A stretch of 64,000 nucleotides of DNA. Origin: Lachnospiraceae bacterium (GTDB lineage: Bacteria; Bacillota_A; Clostridia; Lachnospirales; Lachnospiraceae). Shown here one piece after another: positions 26,365 through 36,684 of this stretch; within the stretch, counting starts at the first letter, position 1; every line of letters begins with the position of its first letter. The notes beneath the pieces were generated by a model. The model was not told where the DNA came from and searched no databases. It was given only the letters and a program-made list of their open reading frames with translations. The DNA lies in the NCBI GenBank assembly GCA_028694115.1, contig JAQUUB010000013.1, forward strand, positions 24,895-88,894, given 5' to 3'. The translations under genes were made by a program, and so were the position numbers.

Positions 26365-27300
26365 ATGGAATTTAATCACAAATCAGTATTATTACATGAG
26401 ACAGTAGATGGCTTGCATATAAAACCAGATGGAATTTATGTGGATGGTACATTAGGTGGTGCCGGACATGCCCGGTTAGTGGTAGAACGGTTATCAGATA
26501 AAGGTAGATTTGTAGGAATTGATCAGGATGCAGCAGCTATAGAAACAGCAAAAGAAAGATTGAAGGATTACTCAAAACAGGTAACAATCGTTAGAAGCAA
26601 CTACTGTAATATGAAAGAAGAATTAAAAAACTTAAATATAACGGGAGTGGATGGGATTGTACTTGATTTAGGGGTTTCTTCTTATCAGATAGATACCATG
26701 GAAAGAGGATTTTCCTATATGGGAGATGCACCTCTTGATATGCGAATGGATCAAAGAAATGAAAGAAGCGCAAAAGAAGTAGTCAATGAATATAGTGAAA
26801 TGGAACTCTTTCATATTATCAAAGATTATGGGGAAGATCAGTTCGCAAAGAATATAGCCAAGCATATTGTTGCGGCAAGAAAAGAAAAAGAAATTGAAAC
26901 AACGGGACAACTTACGGAAATTATTAGAGCGGCAATTCCTATGAGGGTACAGAAAACCATGGGACATCCCGGAAAGAAAACATTTCAAGCAATCCGTATA
27001 GAAGTAAATAGAGAATTAGATGTTTTAAAAGATAATTTGGATGACATGATCGATTTATTAAATCCGGGCGGAAGAATTTGTATTATTACATTTCATTCTT
27101 TAGAAGATAAAATAGTAAAATCTCTTTTTAGACGTTCGGAAAATCCATGTACATGTCCACCCAATTTTCCGATGTGTGTTTGTGGAAATGTCTCAAAAGG
27201 AAAACAGATTACTAGAAAACCAATCTTGCCTTCGACAGAAGAAATGGAAGAAAATAGCAGAAGCAAAAGTGCGAAACTGAGAATATTTGAAAAACAATAG
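26365..27300 (+). CDS. rsmH: 16S rRNA N4-cytosine-1402 methyltransferase RsmH
   Basis: Methylates N4 of C1402 in 16S rRNA (old name MraW). The 311-residue protein has the S-adenosylmethionine loop [10 protein letters not shown], the LDLGVSSYQ motif, and a helical insert, and ends with the family's [12 protein letters not shown] segment. The ATG at 26365 is chosen because AAAGGAG is 7 nt upstream; an upstream in-frame GTG at 26344 lacks this. It is the second gene of the mraZ operon. Confidence 0.97.
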   Translation: MEFNHKSVLLHETVDGLHIKPDGIYVDGTLGGAGHARLVVERLSDKGRFVGIDQDAAAIETAKERLKDYSKQVTIVRSNYCNMKEELKNLNITGVDGIVLDLGVSSYQIDTMERGFSYMGDAPLDMRMDQRNERSAKEVVNEYSEMELFHIIKDYGEDQFAKNIAKHIVAARKEKEIETTGQLTEIIRAAIPMRVQKTMGHPGKKTFQAIRIEVNRELDVLKDNLDDMIDLLNPGGRICIITFHSLEDKIVKSLFRRSENPCTCPPNFPMCVCGNVSKGKQITRKPILPSTEEMEENSRSKSAKLRIFEKQ

Positions 27301-27321
27301 TATCGGAAGGAATTGAGGAGC

Positions 27322-27795
27322 ATGGCAAAAAGAAGTCAGGGAAGACGAACTTCATATAGCAGGGAATATATCGATGGCAATACTGTTCGTAAATTGCAAG
27401 AATTTCCTCAGCAAATACCCAATCAAGCACCCAGGAAGCTTAGCAATGCAACAAGAAAGAATCGTGAGAAAGCAGCTAACATGAGCCTGCCTTATATGAT
27501 TTTTTTAGCAGCTGCAATTACGATTACAGCATATGTCTGTATTCAATATCTGAAGTTACAGTCAGATATCACAATGAGACAGAAGAATATTACAAAGATG
27601 GAAAGCACAGTCAATGATTTAAAGATTGCAAACGATGAAGAGTATGCTAGAATTATGGGGGCAGTAGATTTAGAGGAAATAAAAAAAACTGCCATGGATG
27701 AACTTGGCATGAAATACCCAAACCAAGGTCAGATTATTGCATTCTCTGGTGCTGAAAGCGATTATGTCAGACAGTATCAGGATATTCCAAAATAG
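27322..27795 (+). CDS. ftsL: FtsL-like septum protein
   Basis: Small bitopic division protein by position and shape: a basic cytoplasmic N-terminus of about 55 residues, one membrane helix (about 56-77) and a short extracytoplasmic heptad-like coil, with a Lys-rich segment ending LGMKYPNQGQI. FtsL/DivIC proteins bind FtsQ and the septal synthase. Sequence similarity is weak, as usual for FtsL. GGAAGGA is 10 nt before the ATG at 27322; a TTG at 27313 is an alternative. The location between rsmH and the PBP gene is the classic ftsL position. Confidence 0.82.
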   Translation: MAKRSQGRRTSYSREYIDGNTVRKLQEFPQQIPNQAPRKLSNATRKNREKAANMSLPYMIFLAAAITITAYVCIQYLKLQSDITMRQKNITKMESTVNDLKIANDEEYARIMGAVDLEEIKKTAMDELGMKYPNQGQIIAFSGAESDYVRQYQDIPK

Positions 27796-27800
27796 GATAG

Positions 27801-29969
27801 GTGTTGCCATTGAGAAATGAGACAAGAAGGGATTTGAATAAATTTACAATTAAGATGCAAAAAAAGCTGGTAGTACTTTTTGTTTTTGTACTACTGGTTT
27901 TTGTTGCATTAACGATTCGCCTTTTTACAATCAATAAAAAGGATGGAGAAAAATATAAAAAACAAGTATTATCCCAGCAAGAGTATGATAGTAAAACCCT
28001 CCCCTTTAAACGAGGAGATATTGTTGATTGCAAAGGAAGTAAACTTGCATATAGTGAGAAAGTATACAATCTTGTTATTGATGCAAAACTGATGAGCAGT
28101 AAAGAAGAAAATTATAAAGATGCTACCATCGATGCACTAAGGAAATGTTTTAAGGATCTTAATGTTTCGGAAATAGAGACTTTTGTAAATGAAAATCCTA
28201 CATCACAATATAAAGTATTTGCTAAAAAATTGTCTTATGATATGATTAGTCCATTTTTAGAATATGAAAAGAAAGCAAATAGTACAAAAGAACTTGCAGA
28301 CATTAATGGAGTATGGTTCGAAGAAGCTTATATCAGACAATATCCTTACGGAACTCTTGCTTGCGATGAATTGGGATTTACACAAGGAGAAAATGCAGGT
28401 TATTTTGGATTAGAAGAATATTATAATGATATATTAAATGGAACAAATGGTAGAGAGTATGGCTATTTGACTGAGGGTGAAGTGCTAGAACAAACAATTA
28501 AGCCAGCAGTTGATGGAAAGACAATTGTTACAACACTTGATACGAATATTCAGAGCATTGTTGAAAAACATATTAAAGCATTTAATGATGAACATAAAAA
28601 TGAATTTGTTGAGGGAGAAGGTAGTAATAATACAGGCTGTATTATTATGGACCCTAATAATGGAAGTATATTGGCAATGGCCAGCTATCCAACGTTCGAT
28701 TTGAATAATCCAAGAGATTTAACTCCTTTTTATAAAAGCGAAGAAATTGATGCAATGGATGAGGCAGAACAAATGGAAGCATTAAATCAAATCTGGCGTA
28801 ATTTTTGTATTTCTGATACTTATGAGCCAGGATCTACTGCCAAACCATTTACGGTAGCAGCTGCACTTGAAGATGGAGATATCACGGGAGAAGAGACCTA
28901 TAATTGTACGGGTATGCTTGAAGTTGGTGATCATAAAATTAGATGCCATAATCGATTAGGCGATGGTTTATTAAATGTACAGCAGGGAATTATGAAATCT
29001 TGTAATGTCGTATTAATGAATGTTGCATTTGCCATGGGGGAGGAATCCTGGCTAAAGTATAATCAGTTTTTTAACTTTGGACTAAAAACAAATGTTGATT
29101 TGGCAGGTGAAGTAAACGCGGCAAGTCTTGTTTTTAATGAGTCCATGAATAAAACGGATCTTGCAGTTGGTTCTTTTGGACAAGGATTTAATGCTACGAT
29201 GATCCAAATGGTAAGCGGATTTAGTGCTCTTATTAATGGCGGTTATTATTATCAACCCAGGATGGTAAGCAAAATTCTAAATGCCGAAGGTGCTTCTGTT
29301 GAAGATATCGATGCGAGAGTATTAAAACAAGTAATTTCTAACACAACATCAGACAAGATTCGTGAAATGTGTAATACAGTAGTGATGTCTGGAAAAGAGG
29401 GAACAGGATATACGGCAAGACCAGCGGGCTATACGATGGGTGGCAAAACGGGTACAGCGGAAAAAATACCACGTGATAAAATGAATTATGTCGTTTCATT
29501 TGCAGGATATGTACCAGCAGATGACCCACAGGTTTTAATCTATGTAGTCATTGATCAGCCAAACGTTGCAAAACAAGATAATGCTCGATATGCAACGTTA
29601 TTAGTAAATGATATTATGACAGAGGTTCTGCCATATATGAATATTTTTATGACTGAGGAACTAACGGAAGAAGAAAAAGCAGAATTGGCAGCAAAACAAT
29701 TAGATTTCTCGTTAGGTAGTCAGGCAAGTATCAGCGATAATACGCTTTCAGGAAATGCAGTAAGTGGGAATTCGGTAAGTAACAACTCTTCGAATGAAGC
29801 AAAAGAAGGTCAGGATGGATTAGAAACAACAACGAGTGAAAATGTAGTGGCAGATAGGACGATTACCTATGATCCAGAAACAGGGTATCCAATTGATCCA
29901 AATACAGGAGAGGTTTTAGATCCCGAAACCTTATTACCTATCAGTGGTTCGACGAGTTTTATGAATTAA
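27801..29969 (+). CDS. class B penicillin-binding protein 2 / FtsI-type transpeptidase
   Basis: Septal peptidoglycan transpeptidase. The 722-residue protein has an N-terminal membrane helix (about 25-45), a PBP dimer domain, and the transpeptidase with SxxK (Ser345-TAK348), SxN (Ser400-Cys-Asn402) and KTG (549-551). It lacks PASTA domains and ends in a low-complexity tail with SGNAVSGNSVSNN and a DPETGYPIDPNTG segment. Start options are GTG 27801 (AGGA 3 nt upstream) and TTG 27810 (8 nt from GGATAGG). It is the first of two class B PBPs in a row; this one is the better candidate for the vegetative FtsI. Confidence 0.9.
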   Translation: MLPLRNETRRDLNKFTIKMQKKLVVLFVFVLLVFVALTIRLFTINKKDGEKYKKQVLSQQEYDSKTLPFKRGDIVDCKGSKLAYSEKVYNLVIDAKLMSSKEENYKDATIDALRKCFKDLNVSEIETFVNENPTSQYKVFAKKLSYDMISPFLEYEKKANSTKELADINGVWFEEAYIRQYPYGTLACDELGFTQGENAGYFGLEEYYNDILNGTNGREYGYLTEGEVLEQTIKPAVDGKTIVTTLDTNIQSIVEKHIKAFNDEHKNEFVEGEGSNNTGCIIMDPNNGSILAMASYPTFDLNNPRDLTPFYKSEEIDAMDEAEQMEALNQIWRNFCISDTYEPGSTAKPFTVAAALEDGDITGEETYNCTGMLEVGDHKIRCHNRLGDGLLNVQQGIMKSCNVVLMNVAFAMGEESWLKYNQFFNFGLKTNVDLAGEVNAASLVFNESMNKTDLAVGSFGQGFNATMIQMVSGFSALINGGYYYQPRMVSKILNAEGASVEDIDARVLKQVISNTTSDKIREMCNTVVMSGKEGTGYTARPAGYTMGGKTGTAEKIPRDKMNYVVSFAGYVPADDPQVLIYVVIDQPNVAKQDNARYATLLVNDIMTEVLPYMNIFMTEELTEEEKAELAAKQLDFSLGSQASISDNTLSGNAVSGNSVSNNSSNEAKEGQDGLETTTSENVVADRTITYDPETGYPIDPNTGEVLDPETLLPISGSTSFMN

Positions 29970-30029
29970 TATCATAACCGTATCACAAGAGTAATAGATT
30001 ATAATAATATCTTTACTATAGGTGATTGA

Positions 30030-31775
30030 GTGCATAATAAAACTTTTAATCGAAAAAAGATAGTTATTATCTGCTTAGGATCTGTCCTAACGTTACTTTG
30101 TTTAACTGCCAGACTTTCCTATTTGATGATATACCGGTCTGAATATTATTCCGACGCAGCAGACAAATTACATGAGAGAGAGCGCGAAATCAAAGCAGCC
30201 AGAGGAGAAATCATTGATCGTACAGGTGTTGTCTTAGCTACGAATAAAACAGTTTGTACGGTTTCCGTTATTCACAGTCAGATTCAAAATGCAGAAGAGG
30301 TAACAAAGGCTTTATCTGAGATCCTTGATATAAGTGAAGAAACAATTGCAAAAAAAGTAGCCAAAGTATCATCCATTGAGCGCATCAAATCAAATGTAGA
30401 CAAGGATATTGGTGATAAAATTAGAAATATGAATATCGCAGGGGTAAAAGTAGATGAAGACTACAAACGATATTACCCATTCAATTCGCTAGCTTCTAAG
30501 GTGCTAGGATTTACAGGAAGTGATAATCAGGGAATTGTTGGACTTGAAGTCATTTATGAAGAGTATCTAAAAGGGATTAATGGAACCATACTTACCATGA
30601 CAGATGCTAGGGGCGTAGAACTTGATACAGCGGGTGAAAAACAGAATGAGCCAATCAATGGAAATAATCTGTGCATTAGTCTTGATAGTAATATACAAAA
30701 ATATGCAGAACAAATTGCGATGAACACATTGGAGGCGAAGCAGGCAGAGCGTGTGGAAGCAATCGTGATGAATCCAAAAAACGGAGAAATCCTTGCTATG
30801 GTGAATGTACCAGAATTTGATTTGAATGATCCTTTCACATTACTAGAATCCATTAGTGCAAATGGTGTTTCAGATAAAGAAAAACAGGATTTACTAAATA
30901 ATATGTGGAGGAATGGATGCATCAATGATACCTATGAGCCTGGATCTACATTCAAAATCATTACAGCAGCGGTTGGACTTGAAGAGGGAGTTGTTTCTAC
31001 AAGTGATACTTTTTTCTGCCCAGGATATAAAATCGTAGAGGATAGAAAAATCAGATGCCACAAGGTGAAAGGTCATGGGTCTGAAAACTTTGTGCAAGGA
31101 GTCATGAATTCCTGTAATCCAGTTTTTGTTGAAACAGGTTTACGTATAGGAGCAGATCGTTTTTATGATTATTTCCTAAAATTAAAAATGCTTGAAAAAA
31201 CAGGCATTGATTTACCAGGAGAGGCAAATACTATTATGCATGCAAGAGAAAACATTAAAACGGTAGAGCTTGCAACCGTATCCTTTGGTCAGTCATTTCA
31301 GGTAACGCCAATTCAATTACTTACGACATCGAGTGCTATTATCAATGGTGGAACAAAGGTGACACCACATTTAGGCGTCTCGATACAAGATAATAATGGA
31401 AATATCGTTAAAAAATTTAAATACAAAGAAACCGATCACGTAATTAGTAAAGAAACATCAGATATTATGAAATATATATTAGAGCAGGTAGTTGCAGAAG
31501 GAACAGGAAAAAATGGATATATAGAAGGATTTAGTATAGGAGGAAAAACAGCGACAAGCCAGACATTACCCAGAGGTAGCGGAAAATATATTGCTTCCTT
31601 TATAGGGTTTTCTCCAGCAGATGATCCACAGGTAATTACCCTGTTTATTATCCATAATCCGAAGGGCATTTACTATGGTGGAACAATTGCGGCACCTCGT
31701 GTGAGAGAATTGTATGAAAATATACTGCCCTATTTAGGCATTGAAAAGAGCAATGAAAAGTCTTATACTAGTTAA
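30030..31775 (+). CDS. class B PBP, SpoVD-like, with altered KTG motif
   Basis: Second transpeptidase of the cluster, probably a SpoVD relative for spore cortex or a second septal enzyme. The 581-residue protein has an N-terminal membrane helix, a dimer domain and a transpeptidase domain with SxxK (Ser306-TFK309) and SxN (Ser361-Cys-Asn363). The third motif reads GGKTATSQ: Lys506-Thr507-Ala508, so the normally invariant Gly of KTG is Ala. No PASTA domain is present, unlike B. subtilis SpoVD. The start is GTG, with AGGTGA about 5 nt upstream. It follows the first PBP gene by 60 nt. Confidence 0.88.
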   Translation: MHNKTFNRKKIVIICLGSVLTLLCLTARLSYLMIYRSEYYSDAADKLHEREREIKAARGEIIDRTGVVLATNKTVCTVSVIHSQIQNAEEVTKALSEILDISEETIAKKVAKVSSIERIKSNVDKDIGDKIRNMNIAGVKVDEDYKRYYPFNSLASKVLGFTGSDNQGIVGLEVIYEEYLKGINGTILTMTDARGVELDTAGEKQNEPINGNNLCISLDSNIQKYAEQIAMNTLEAKQAERVEAIVMNPKNGEILAMVNVPEFDLNDPFTLLESISANGVSDKEKQDLLNNMWRNGCINDTYEPGSTFKIITAAVGLEEGVVSTSDTFFCPGYKIVEDRKIRCHKVKGHGSENFVQGVMNSCNPVFVETGLRIGADRFYDYFLKLKMLEKTGIDLPGEANTIMHARENIKTVELATVSFGQSFQVTPIQLLTTSSAIINGGTKVTPHLGVSIQDNNGNIVKKFKYKETDHVISKETSDIMKYILEQVVAEGTGKNGYIEGFSIGGKTATSQTLPRGSGKYIASFIGFSPADDPQVITLFIIHNPKGIYYGGTIAAPRVRELYENILPYLGIEKSNEKSYTS

Positions 31776-31801
31776 ATGTGCGAAAGCGGAGGAATAGAAC
31801 T

Positions 31802-32755
31802 ATGGGAGCCAAAGTAGTAATACCAGTATTAATATCATTTGCAATCAGTGCTGTGCTAGGACCAGTCATGATTCCAATGTTAAGAAGATTGAAGGTGGGT
31901 CAGACGGTTAGGGATGACGGACCGTCAACACATTTAGGAAAATCGGGAACACCAACAATGGGAGGGATTATTATATTAATGGCTTTCATTATGACGTCAT
32001 TACTCTATTTAGAAGATTATCCTAAAATTATTCCTATTCTATTTGCCACAGTGGGATTTGGAATCATTGGTTTTTTAGATGACTATATTAAAGTCGTTCT
32101 GAAACGTTCCATGGGTCTTAGGGCATGGCAAAAAATGGCATTGCAGATATTGATATGTGCAGTTGTGCTTTTATATATAAAACAATATACAGATGTTGTT
32201 TTCACCATGAAGATTCCTTTTACAGAGAGCTATTTAAATCTAGGTTCCTTAACGATACCAGCATTATTTGTAGTGATACTTGGAACAGTAAATGGCGCTA
32301 ATTTTACAGACGGACTTGATGGTCTTGCATCATCAGTGACTGTATTAATTGCAACATTTTTTACTGTTGTAGCAATAGGAGTTGGAAGTGGCATTGAACC
32401 AATTACATGTGCGGCAATTGGTGCACTTTTAGGATTTTTATTATTCAATGTGTATCCGGCCAGTGTATTTATGGGAGATACAGGTTCTCTTGCGCTCGGC
32501 GGCTTTGTGGCAGTAACAGCTGTTATGATGCAAATGCCATTATTTTTACTGATTGTTGCTTTTATTTACCTGGCTGAGGTATGTTCTGTTATGATACAGG
32601 TTTCTTATTTTAAAATCAGTGGTGGTAAGAGAATATTTAAAATGGCACCCATTCACCATCATTTTGAAATGTGTGGGTGGTCAGAAACAAAAGTAGTAGC
32701 AGTGTTTGCAATTGTCACAGCAATTTTATGCTTAGTTGGACTGCTTGCAATTTAG
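31802..32755 (+). CDS. mraY: phospho-MurNAc-pentapeptide transferase MraY
   Basis: Makes lipid I on the inner face of the membrane by moving phospho-MurNAc-pentapeptide to undecaprenyl phosphate. The 317-residue protein has about ten membrane helices, GFLDDYIK with the catalytic Asp pair, NFTDGLDGLA and the MAPIHHHFE motif. The ATG at 31802 has GGAGGA 8 nt upstream; an in-frame GTG at 31778 is less likely. murD follows after about 40 nt. Confidence 0.97.
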   Translation: MGAKVVIPVLISFAISAVLGPVMIPMLRRLKVGQTVRDDGPSTHLGKSGTPTMGGIIILMAFIMTSLLYLEDYPKIIPILFATVGFGIIGFLDDYIKVVLKRSMGLRAWQKMALQILICAVVLLYIKQYTDVVFTMKIPFTESYLNLGSLTIPALFVVILGTVNGANFTDGLDGLASSVTVLIATFFTVVAIGVGSGIEPITCAAIGALLGFLLFNVYPASVFMGDTGSLALGGFVAVTAVMMQMPLFLLIVAFIYLAEVCSVMIQVSYFKISGGKRIFKMAPIHHHFEMCGWSETKVVAVFAIVTAILCLVGLLAI

Positions 32756-32796
32756 GATTGTTTTTAGATTATTATGATAGGTTAAAGGAGATAACA

Positions 32797-34149
32797 ATGG
32801 ACTTAAAGGAGAAAAATGTTTTAGTGATTGGCGGTGGAATCAGCGGAATTGCTTCCGTAGAAATGCTTGAGAAGGTTTCTGCATGTCCAATATTGTTTGA
32901 TGCGAATAGCAGATTGAAAGAAGATATGGGAAAAATGCTTCAGAATACAAAAAAAGCCCGCATGTATTTTGGAGAGCTTCCTACAGAAGTAGAAGAGAAA
33001 ATTGATTTAGTAGTATTGAGCCCGGGTGTACCAACAGATTGTTTAATGGTTCAGAACTTTAGAAATAAAGGAATTAAAATATGGGGAGAAATTGAGCTTG
33101 CTTTTCAATATAGCAAAGGAGATTTACTGGCAATCACAGGTACAAATGGTAAGACGACTACAACAGCGTTACTTGGCAGTATTATGAAAGACTATTTTGA
33201 CAGTGTTTATGTCGTAGGCAATATTGGAATCCCTTATACACATACATCCTTAGAAACAAAGGATTTCTCGGTTACAGTGGCTGAAATCAGTAGCTTTCAA
33301 CTGGAAACCATTGAAACATTTAAACCAAAGGTGTCTGCAATATTAAATATTACACCAGACCATTTGAACCGTCATCATACAATGGAATGTTATGTCGAAG
33401 TAAAAGAGAAAATAACAAGGAACCAAGGCATTGATGAAACAGTAGTACTTAATTATGATGACCCTTACACGAGTGAATTTGGCAACAGGGCAAAATGCAA
33501 AGTTTTATATTTTAGCAGAAAGAGTCATCTGGAAAAGGGTATTTGTCTTGATGGAGATATGATTACATATTACGGTGAAAGGGAAAACGTACCCGTATTG
33601 TCTATAAAGGATTTGCAGATTCTTGGTGGCCATAATGTAGAAAATGCAATGGCAGCAATTGGTATGGCAATCAGCTATGGCGTTCCAATCAATAATATTG
33701 CAGCAACCGTTAAAAATTTTAAGGCTGTAGAACATCGTATTGAGTTTGTAAAAGAGATTGCAGGCGTGCAATATTACAATGACTCCAAGGGAACGAATGT
33801 AGATGCTGCAATTAAAGGAATTCAGGCGATGAATCGTAAAACCATCCTGATAGGAGGCGGATACGATAAAGAGTCAGAGTATGATGAATGGATTACTTCT
33901 TTTGATGGAAAGGTAAAATATCTGATCTTGATGGGGCAGACAGCAGAGAAAATTGCAGAATGTGCAAAGAAGCATGGATTCCATGATATTATTAGGGTAG
34001 AAGATATGAAAGAAGCAGTAGATGTTTGCAAAGAAAAAGCAGAACCTGGAGAGGCAGTACTATTATCACCTGCCTGCGCAAGCTGGGGGATGTTTAAAAA
34101 CTATGAGGAAAGAGGAAAAATTTTTAAGAGTTTTGTAAATCGCTTATAG
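32797..34149 (+). CDS. murD: UDP-MurNAc-L-alanine:D-glutamate ligase MurD
   Basis: Adds D-glutamate to UDP-MurNAc-L-Ala. The 450-residue Mur ligase has a Rossmann N-terminus (VIGGGISGIASVEML), ATPase motif GTNGKTTTTALL, NITPDHLNRH and the final LLSPACASWGMF. The frame is open 42 codons upstream into mraY, but AAAGGAG at 32784-32790 and the family N-terminus place the start at 32797. Confidence 0.97.
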   Translation: MDLKEKNVLVIGGGISGIASVEMLEKVSACPILFDANSRLKEDMGKMLQNTKKARMYFGELPTEVEEKIDLVVLSPGVPTDCLMVQNFRNKGIKIWGEIELAFQYSKGDLLAITGTNGKTTTTALLGSIMKDYFDSVYVVGNIGIPYTHTSLETKDFSVTVAEISSFQLETIETFKPKVSAILNITPDHLNRHHTMECYVEVKEKITRNQGIDETVVLNYDDPYTSEFGNRAKCKVLYFSRKSHLEKGICLDGDMITYYGERENVPVLSIKDLQILGGHNVENAMAAIGMAISYGVPINNIAATVKNFKAVEHRIEFVKEIAGVQYYNDSKGTNVDAAIKGIQAMNRKTILIGGGYDKESEYDEWITSFDGKVKYLILMGQTAEKIAECAKKHGFHDIIRVEDMKEAVDVCKEKAEPGEAVLLSPACASWGMFKNYEERGKIFKSFVNRL

Positions 34150-34159
34150 GAGATAGCAG

Positions 34160-35311
34160 ATGGCAAGAAGATCTTCGGGAAGAAAAAAGAAAACAACAGA
34201 AGCCTATGTCGACTATAGTCTTTTGTTTATCGTTATTTTTCTATTATGTTTCGGTTTAATTATGGTATATAGTGCGAGCTCCTATGAAGCAATGTTAAAA
34301 TTTGGCGATTCTGCCTATTATTTTAAGAAGCAGCTGAGGGCAACTATATTAGGGCTTATTGTAATGATAATTGTTGAACGGATAGATTATCATAGGTGGC
34401 AGAAATATGCTGTTCCAGCGTACTTTGGTTCTATGATTTTAATTTCTCTTGTTTTGACGCCGTTAGGTATTGAAGCAAACGGCGCGAGAAGATGGTTAAA
34501 TCTTGGTATGTCACTACAGCCAGCCGAGGTTGCAAAAGTAGGTATGATTCTATTTTTTGCATATTTCATTTGTAAAGCTGGAAAATCTATTAAAACATTA
34601 AAGGGTTTTGGTATTACAATAGGTTTAGCTGTGCCAGTATCTTTTATGATTTTAACAATCACAAGTAACCTGAGTTCTGCAATTATTATATTTGGAATTG
34701 TATTCCTGATGCTTTTTGTAGCGTCTCCCGATTATAAACATTACATAGGAGGAATACTGGCTGGTTTGTCAGTCGCATCTCTTGTGGTTTATGCGGTATA
34801 TAAAGAAATTATTCCTGAGGAACTTTCTTATCGTCTGACGCGTATCAAAGCATGGCTTGATCCAGAGGCCTATGCGAGCAGTAAAGGTTTTCAAACCTTG
34901 CAGGCACTGTACTCTATTGGATCGGGTGGAATCTTTGGTAAGGGATTGGGGCAAAGCATGCAAAAACTGGGATTCTTACCAGAAGCCCAGAATGATATGA
35001 TTTTTTCTATTATTTGTGAAGAACTTGGTTTATTTGGGGCAACTGCAATTATCTTACTTTTTGTTTTGCTTATATGGCGATTTATGATCATAGCAAATAA
35101 TGCACCTGACTTGTTCGGCGCGTTATTAGTAGTTGGTGTAATGGGGCACATAGCAATTCAGGTTATTCTGAATATAGCAGTTGTAACAAATACGATACCT
35201 AATACAGGAATCACATTACCATTCATTAGTTATGGTGGATCTTCCATTATGTTTTTACTAATTGAAATAGGCTTTGCACTCAGCGTATCAAGGGGAATTC
35301 GTTTGGAATAA
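34160..35311 (+). CDS. ftsW: SEDS-family peptidoglycan polymerase FtsW/SpoVE
   Basis: SEDS glycosyltransferase that polymerises lipid II together with a class B PBP. The 383-residue protein has a short basic cytoplasmic N-terminus, about ten membrane helices, the conserved Asp/Glu-bearing loop region (KAWLDPEA) and the ITLPFISYGGSS signature in the last third. Between murD and murA it could be FtsW or, as in Bacillus, SpoVE; the paired presence of two class B PBPs upstream allows either. GGAGATAGC is 5-10 nt before the ATG. Confidence 0.93.
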   Translation: MARRSSGRKKKTTEAYVDYSLLFIVIFLLCFGLIMVYSASSYEAMLKFGDSAYYFKKQLRATILGLIVMIIVERIDYHRWQKYAVPAYFGSMILISLVLTPLGIEANGARRWLNLGMSLQPAEVAKVGMILFFAYFICKAGKSIKTLKGFGITIGLAVPVSFMILTITSNLSSAIIIFGIVFLMLFVASPDYKHYIGGILAGLSVASLVVYAVYKEIIPEELSYRLTRIKAWLDPEAYASSKGFQTLQALYSIGSGGIFGKGLGQSMQKLGFLPEAQNDMIFSIICEELGLFGATAIILLFVLLIWRFMIIANNAPDLFGALLVVGVMGHIAIQVILNIAVVTNTIPNTGITLPFISYGGSSIMFLLIEIGFALSVSRGIRLE

Positions 35312-35366
35312 AAAACTCAGAAATTGACAGTTAAAGGGATAAGCACAGAAATCATGCAACTTCATA

Positions 35367-35389
35367 TATTAGAATAGATGTTTCTAATA
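35367..35389 (+). other. inverted repeat before murA
   Basis: TATTAGAA/TTCTAATA, an 8-bp perfect stem with a 7-nt loop, in the 94-nt gap between ftsW and murA. AT-rich, with no T-run, so probably not a terminator. A TTGACA at 35325 has no matching -10 at normal distance. Confidence 0.35.
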
Positions 35390-35405
35390 GATTGAGGGTG
35401 AACGG

Positions 35406-36656
35406 TTGGATACCATTGACGTGTATGGAAAAAATCCGCTATATGGAGCGGTGAGGATTCAGGGTTCCAAAAATGCAGTTTTACCTATTCTTACAGGAGC
35501 GTTATTGATTCCTGGTAAGACAGTGATACATAATTGTCCAAAGATTTTAGATACCTATCATATGATTGATATACTGAAAAGCGTTGGTTGTATTGTAAAA
35601 CGGGATGGAAGTGACCTGCTGATTGATGCAGAAAAGATTTTCACATGTGAAATACCTGTTGAGTCAGCAGATAAAATGCGTTCTTCCATTATTTTTCTTG
35701 GTGCAATGCTTGGAAGAAGAAAAGAAGCAAAAATACCATATCCGGGGGGATGTGTAATAGGAAAACGTCCATTTGATTTTCATATTGATGCGTTGACCTC
35801 TATGGGCGCAATGATACAGAGAAAAGAATCTTTCCTGTATGGAAAGACTGAAAAATTACATGGAGAACGAATTGATTTGAAATTTCCAAGCGTTGGGGCC
35901 ACGGAAAATATTATTCTGGCGGCTGTGTCAGCAGATGGGATAACAGAAATCCATGGAGCGGCAAAAGAACCTGAAATATTTGAGCTGTGTCGTTTTTTAA
36001 ATGGAGCAGGGGCAAAAATTTCAGGTGCAGGTTCTGAAACAATTATTATTCAGGGTGTTGATTATTTGCATGATTCGGAATATACGATTGTACCAGATCG
36101 TATTGTTGCGGGAACGTATTGCTTTGCTGTTGCAGCTACAAGAGGAATGGCGTTGCTAGAAGAAGTGCCTGTAGAACAAATGGGAGCAATCATAGATATT
36201 TTAAAGCAAATGGGTTGCATTATTGCACCAGGACCTAATACACTTTTTTTAGATGCGAAAATGTGTAATGGTCCAATTCCTTATTTAGCAACTGATGTTT
36301 ATCCTGGATTTCCTACAGACTTGCAATCGCCACTCATGTCTGTTCTATGTACAGCGGATGGAGTCAGTCAAATTAAGGAGACAATATTTGAAGGCAGGTT
36401 TCGTGTGGCACAGGAACTAAGAAAGATGGGTGCAGTGATTGAAATTGAAGAACAAAAAGCACGTATTTATGGCAGCTCTTTGCATGGAGAATCAGTTTCT
36501 GCTCAAGAGCTTCGTGGTGGAGCGGCCCTAGTAATTGCAGGGTTATGTGCAACTGGCAAAACAACTATTTCTAATGCATTTTATATTGGCAGAGGATATG
36601 AGGATATCTGTGGAGATTTAAAAGCATTAGGAGCCAAAATTGCTTATAGACCCTAA
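35406..36656 (+). CDS. murA: UDP-GlcNAc 1-carboxyvinyltransferase MurA
   Basis: First committed step of peptidoglycan synthesis: transfer of enolpyruvate from PEP to UDP-GlcNAc. The 416-residue protein has Lys22-Asn23 in QGSKNAVLP and the catalytic Cys116 in GGCVIGKRP, the residue attacked by fosfomycin. It starts at TTG with GAGGGTG about 7 nt upstream; the early Lys22 position agrees with the usual numbering and supports this start. The cluster carries murA here rather than murG or murB. Confidence 0.96.
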   Translation: MDTIDVYGKNPLYGAVRIQGSKNAVLPILTGALLIPGKTVIHNCPKILDTYHMIDILKSVGCIVKRDGSDLLIDAEKIFTCEIPVESADKMRSSIIFLGAMLGRRKEAKIPYPGGCVIGKRPFDFHIDALTSMGAMIQRKESFLYGKTEKLHGERIDLKFPSVGATENIILAAVSADGITEIHGAAKEPEIFELCRFLNGAGAKISGAGSETIIIQGVDYLHDSEYTIVPDRIVAGTYCFAVAATRGMALLEEVPVEQMGAIIDILKQMGCIIAPGPNTLFLDAKMCNGPIPYLATDVYPGFPTDLQSPLMSVLCTADGVSQIKETIFEGRFRVAQELRKMGAVIEIEEQKARIYGSSLHGESVSAQELRGGAALVIAGLCATGKTTISNAFYIGRGYEDICGDLKALGAKIAYRP

Positions 36657-36684
36657 AGAATAAAGTTGTATGGAGATAAGGGAA

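Noticed and set aside
35325..35362. TTGACA at 35325 as a murA promoter
   Set aside because: No -10-like hexamer is found at 16-18 nt spacing.
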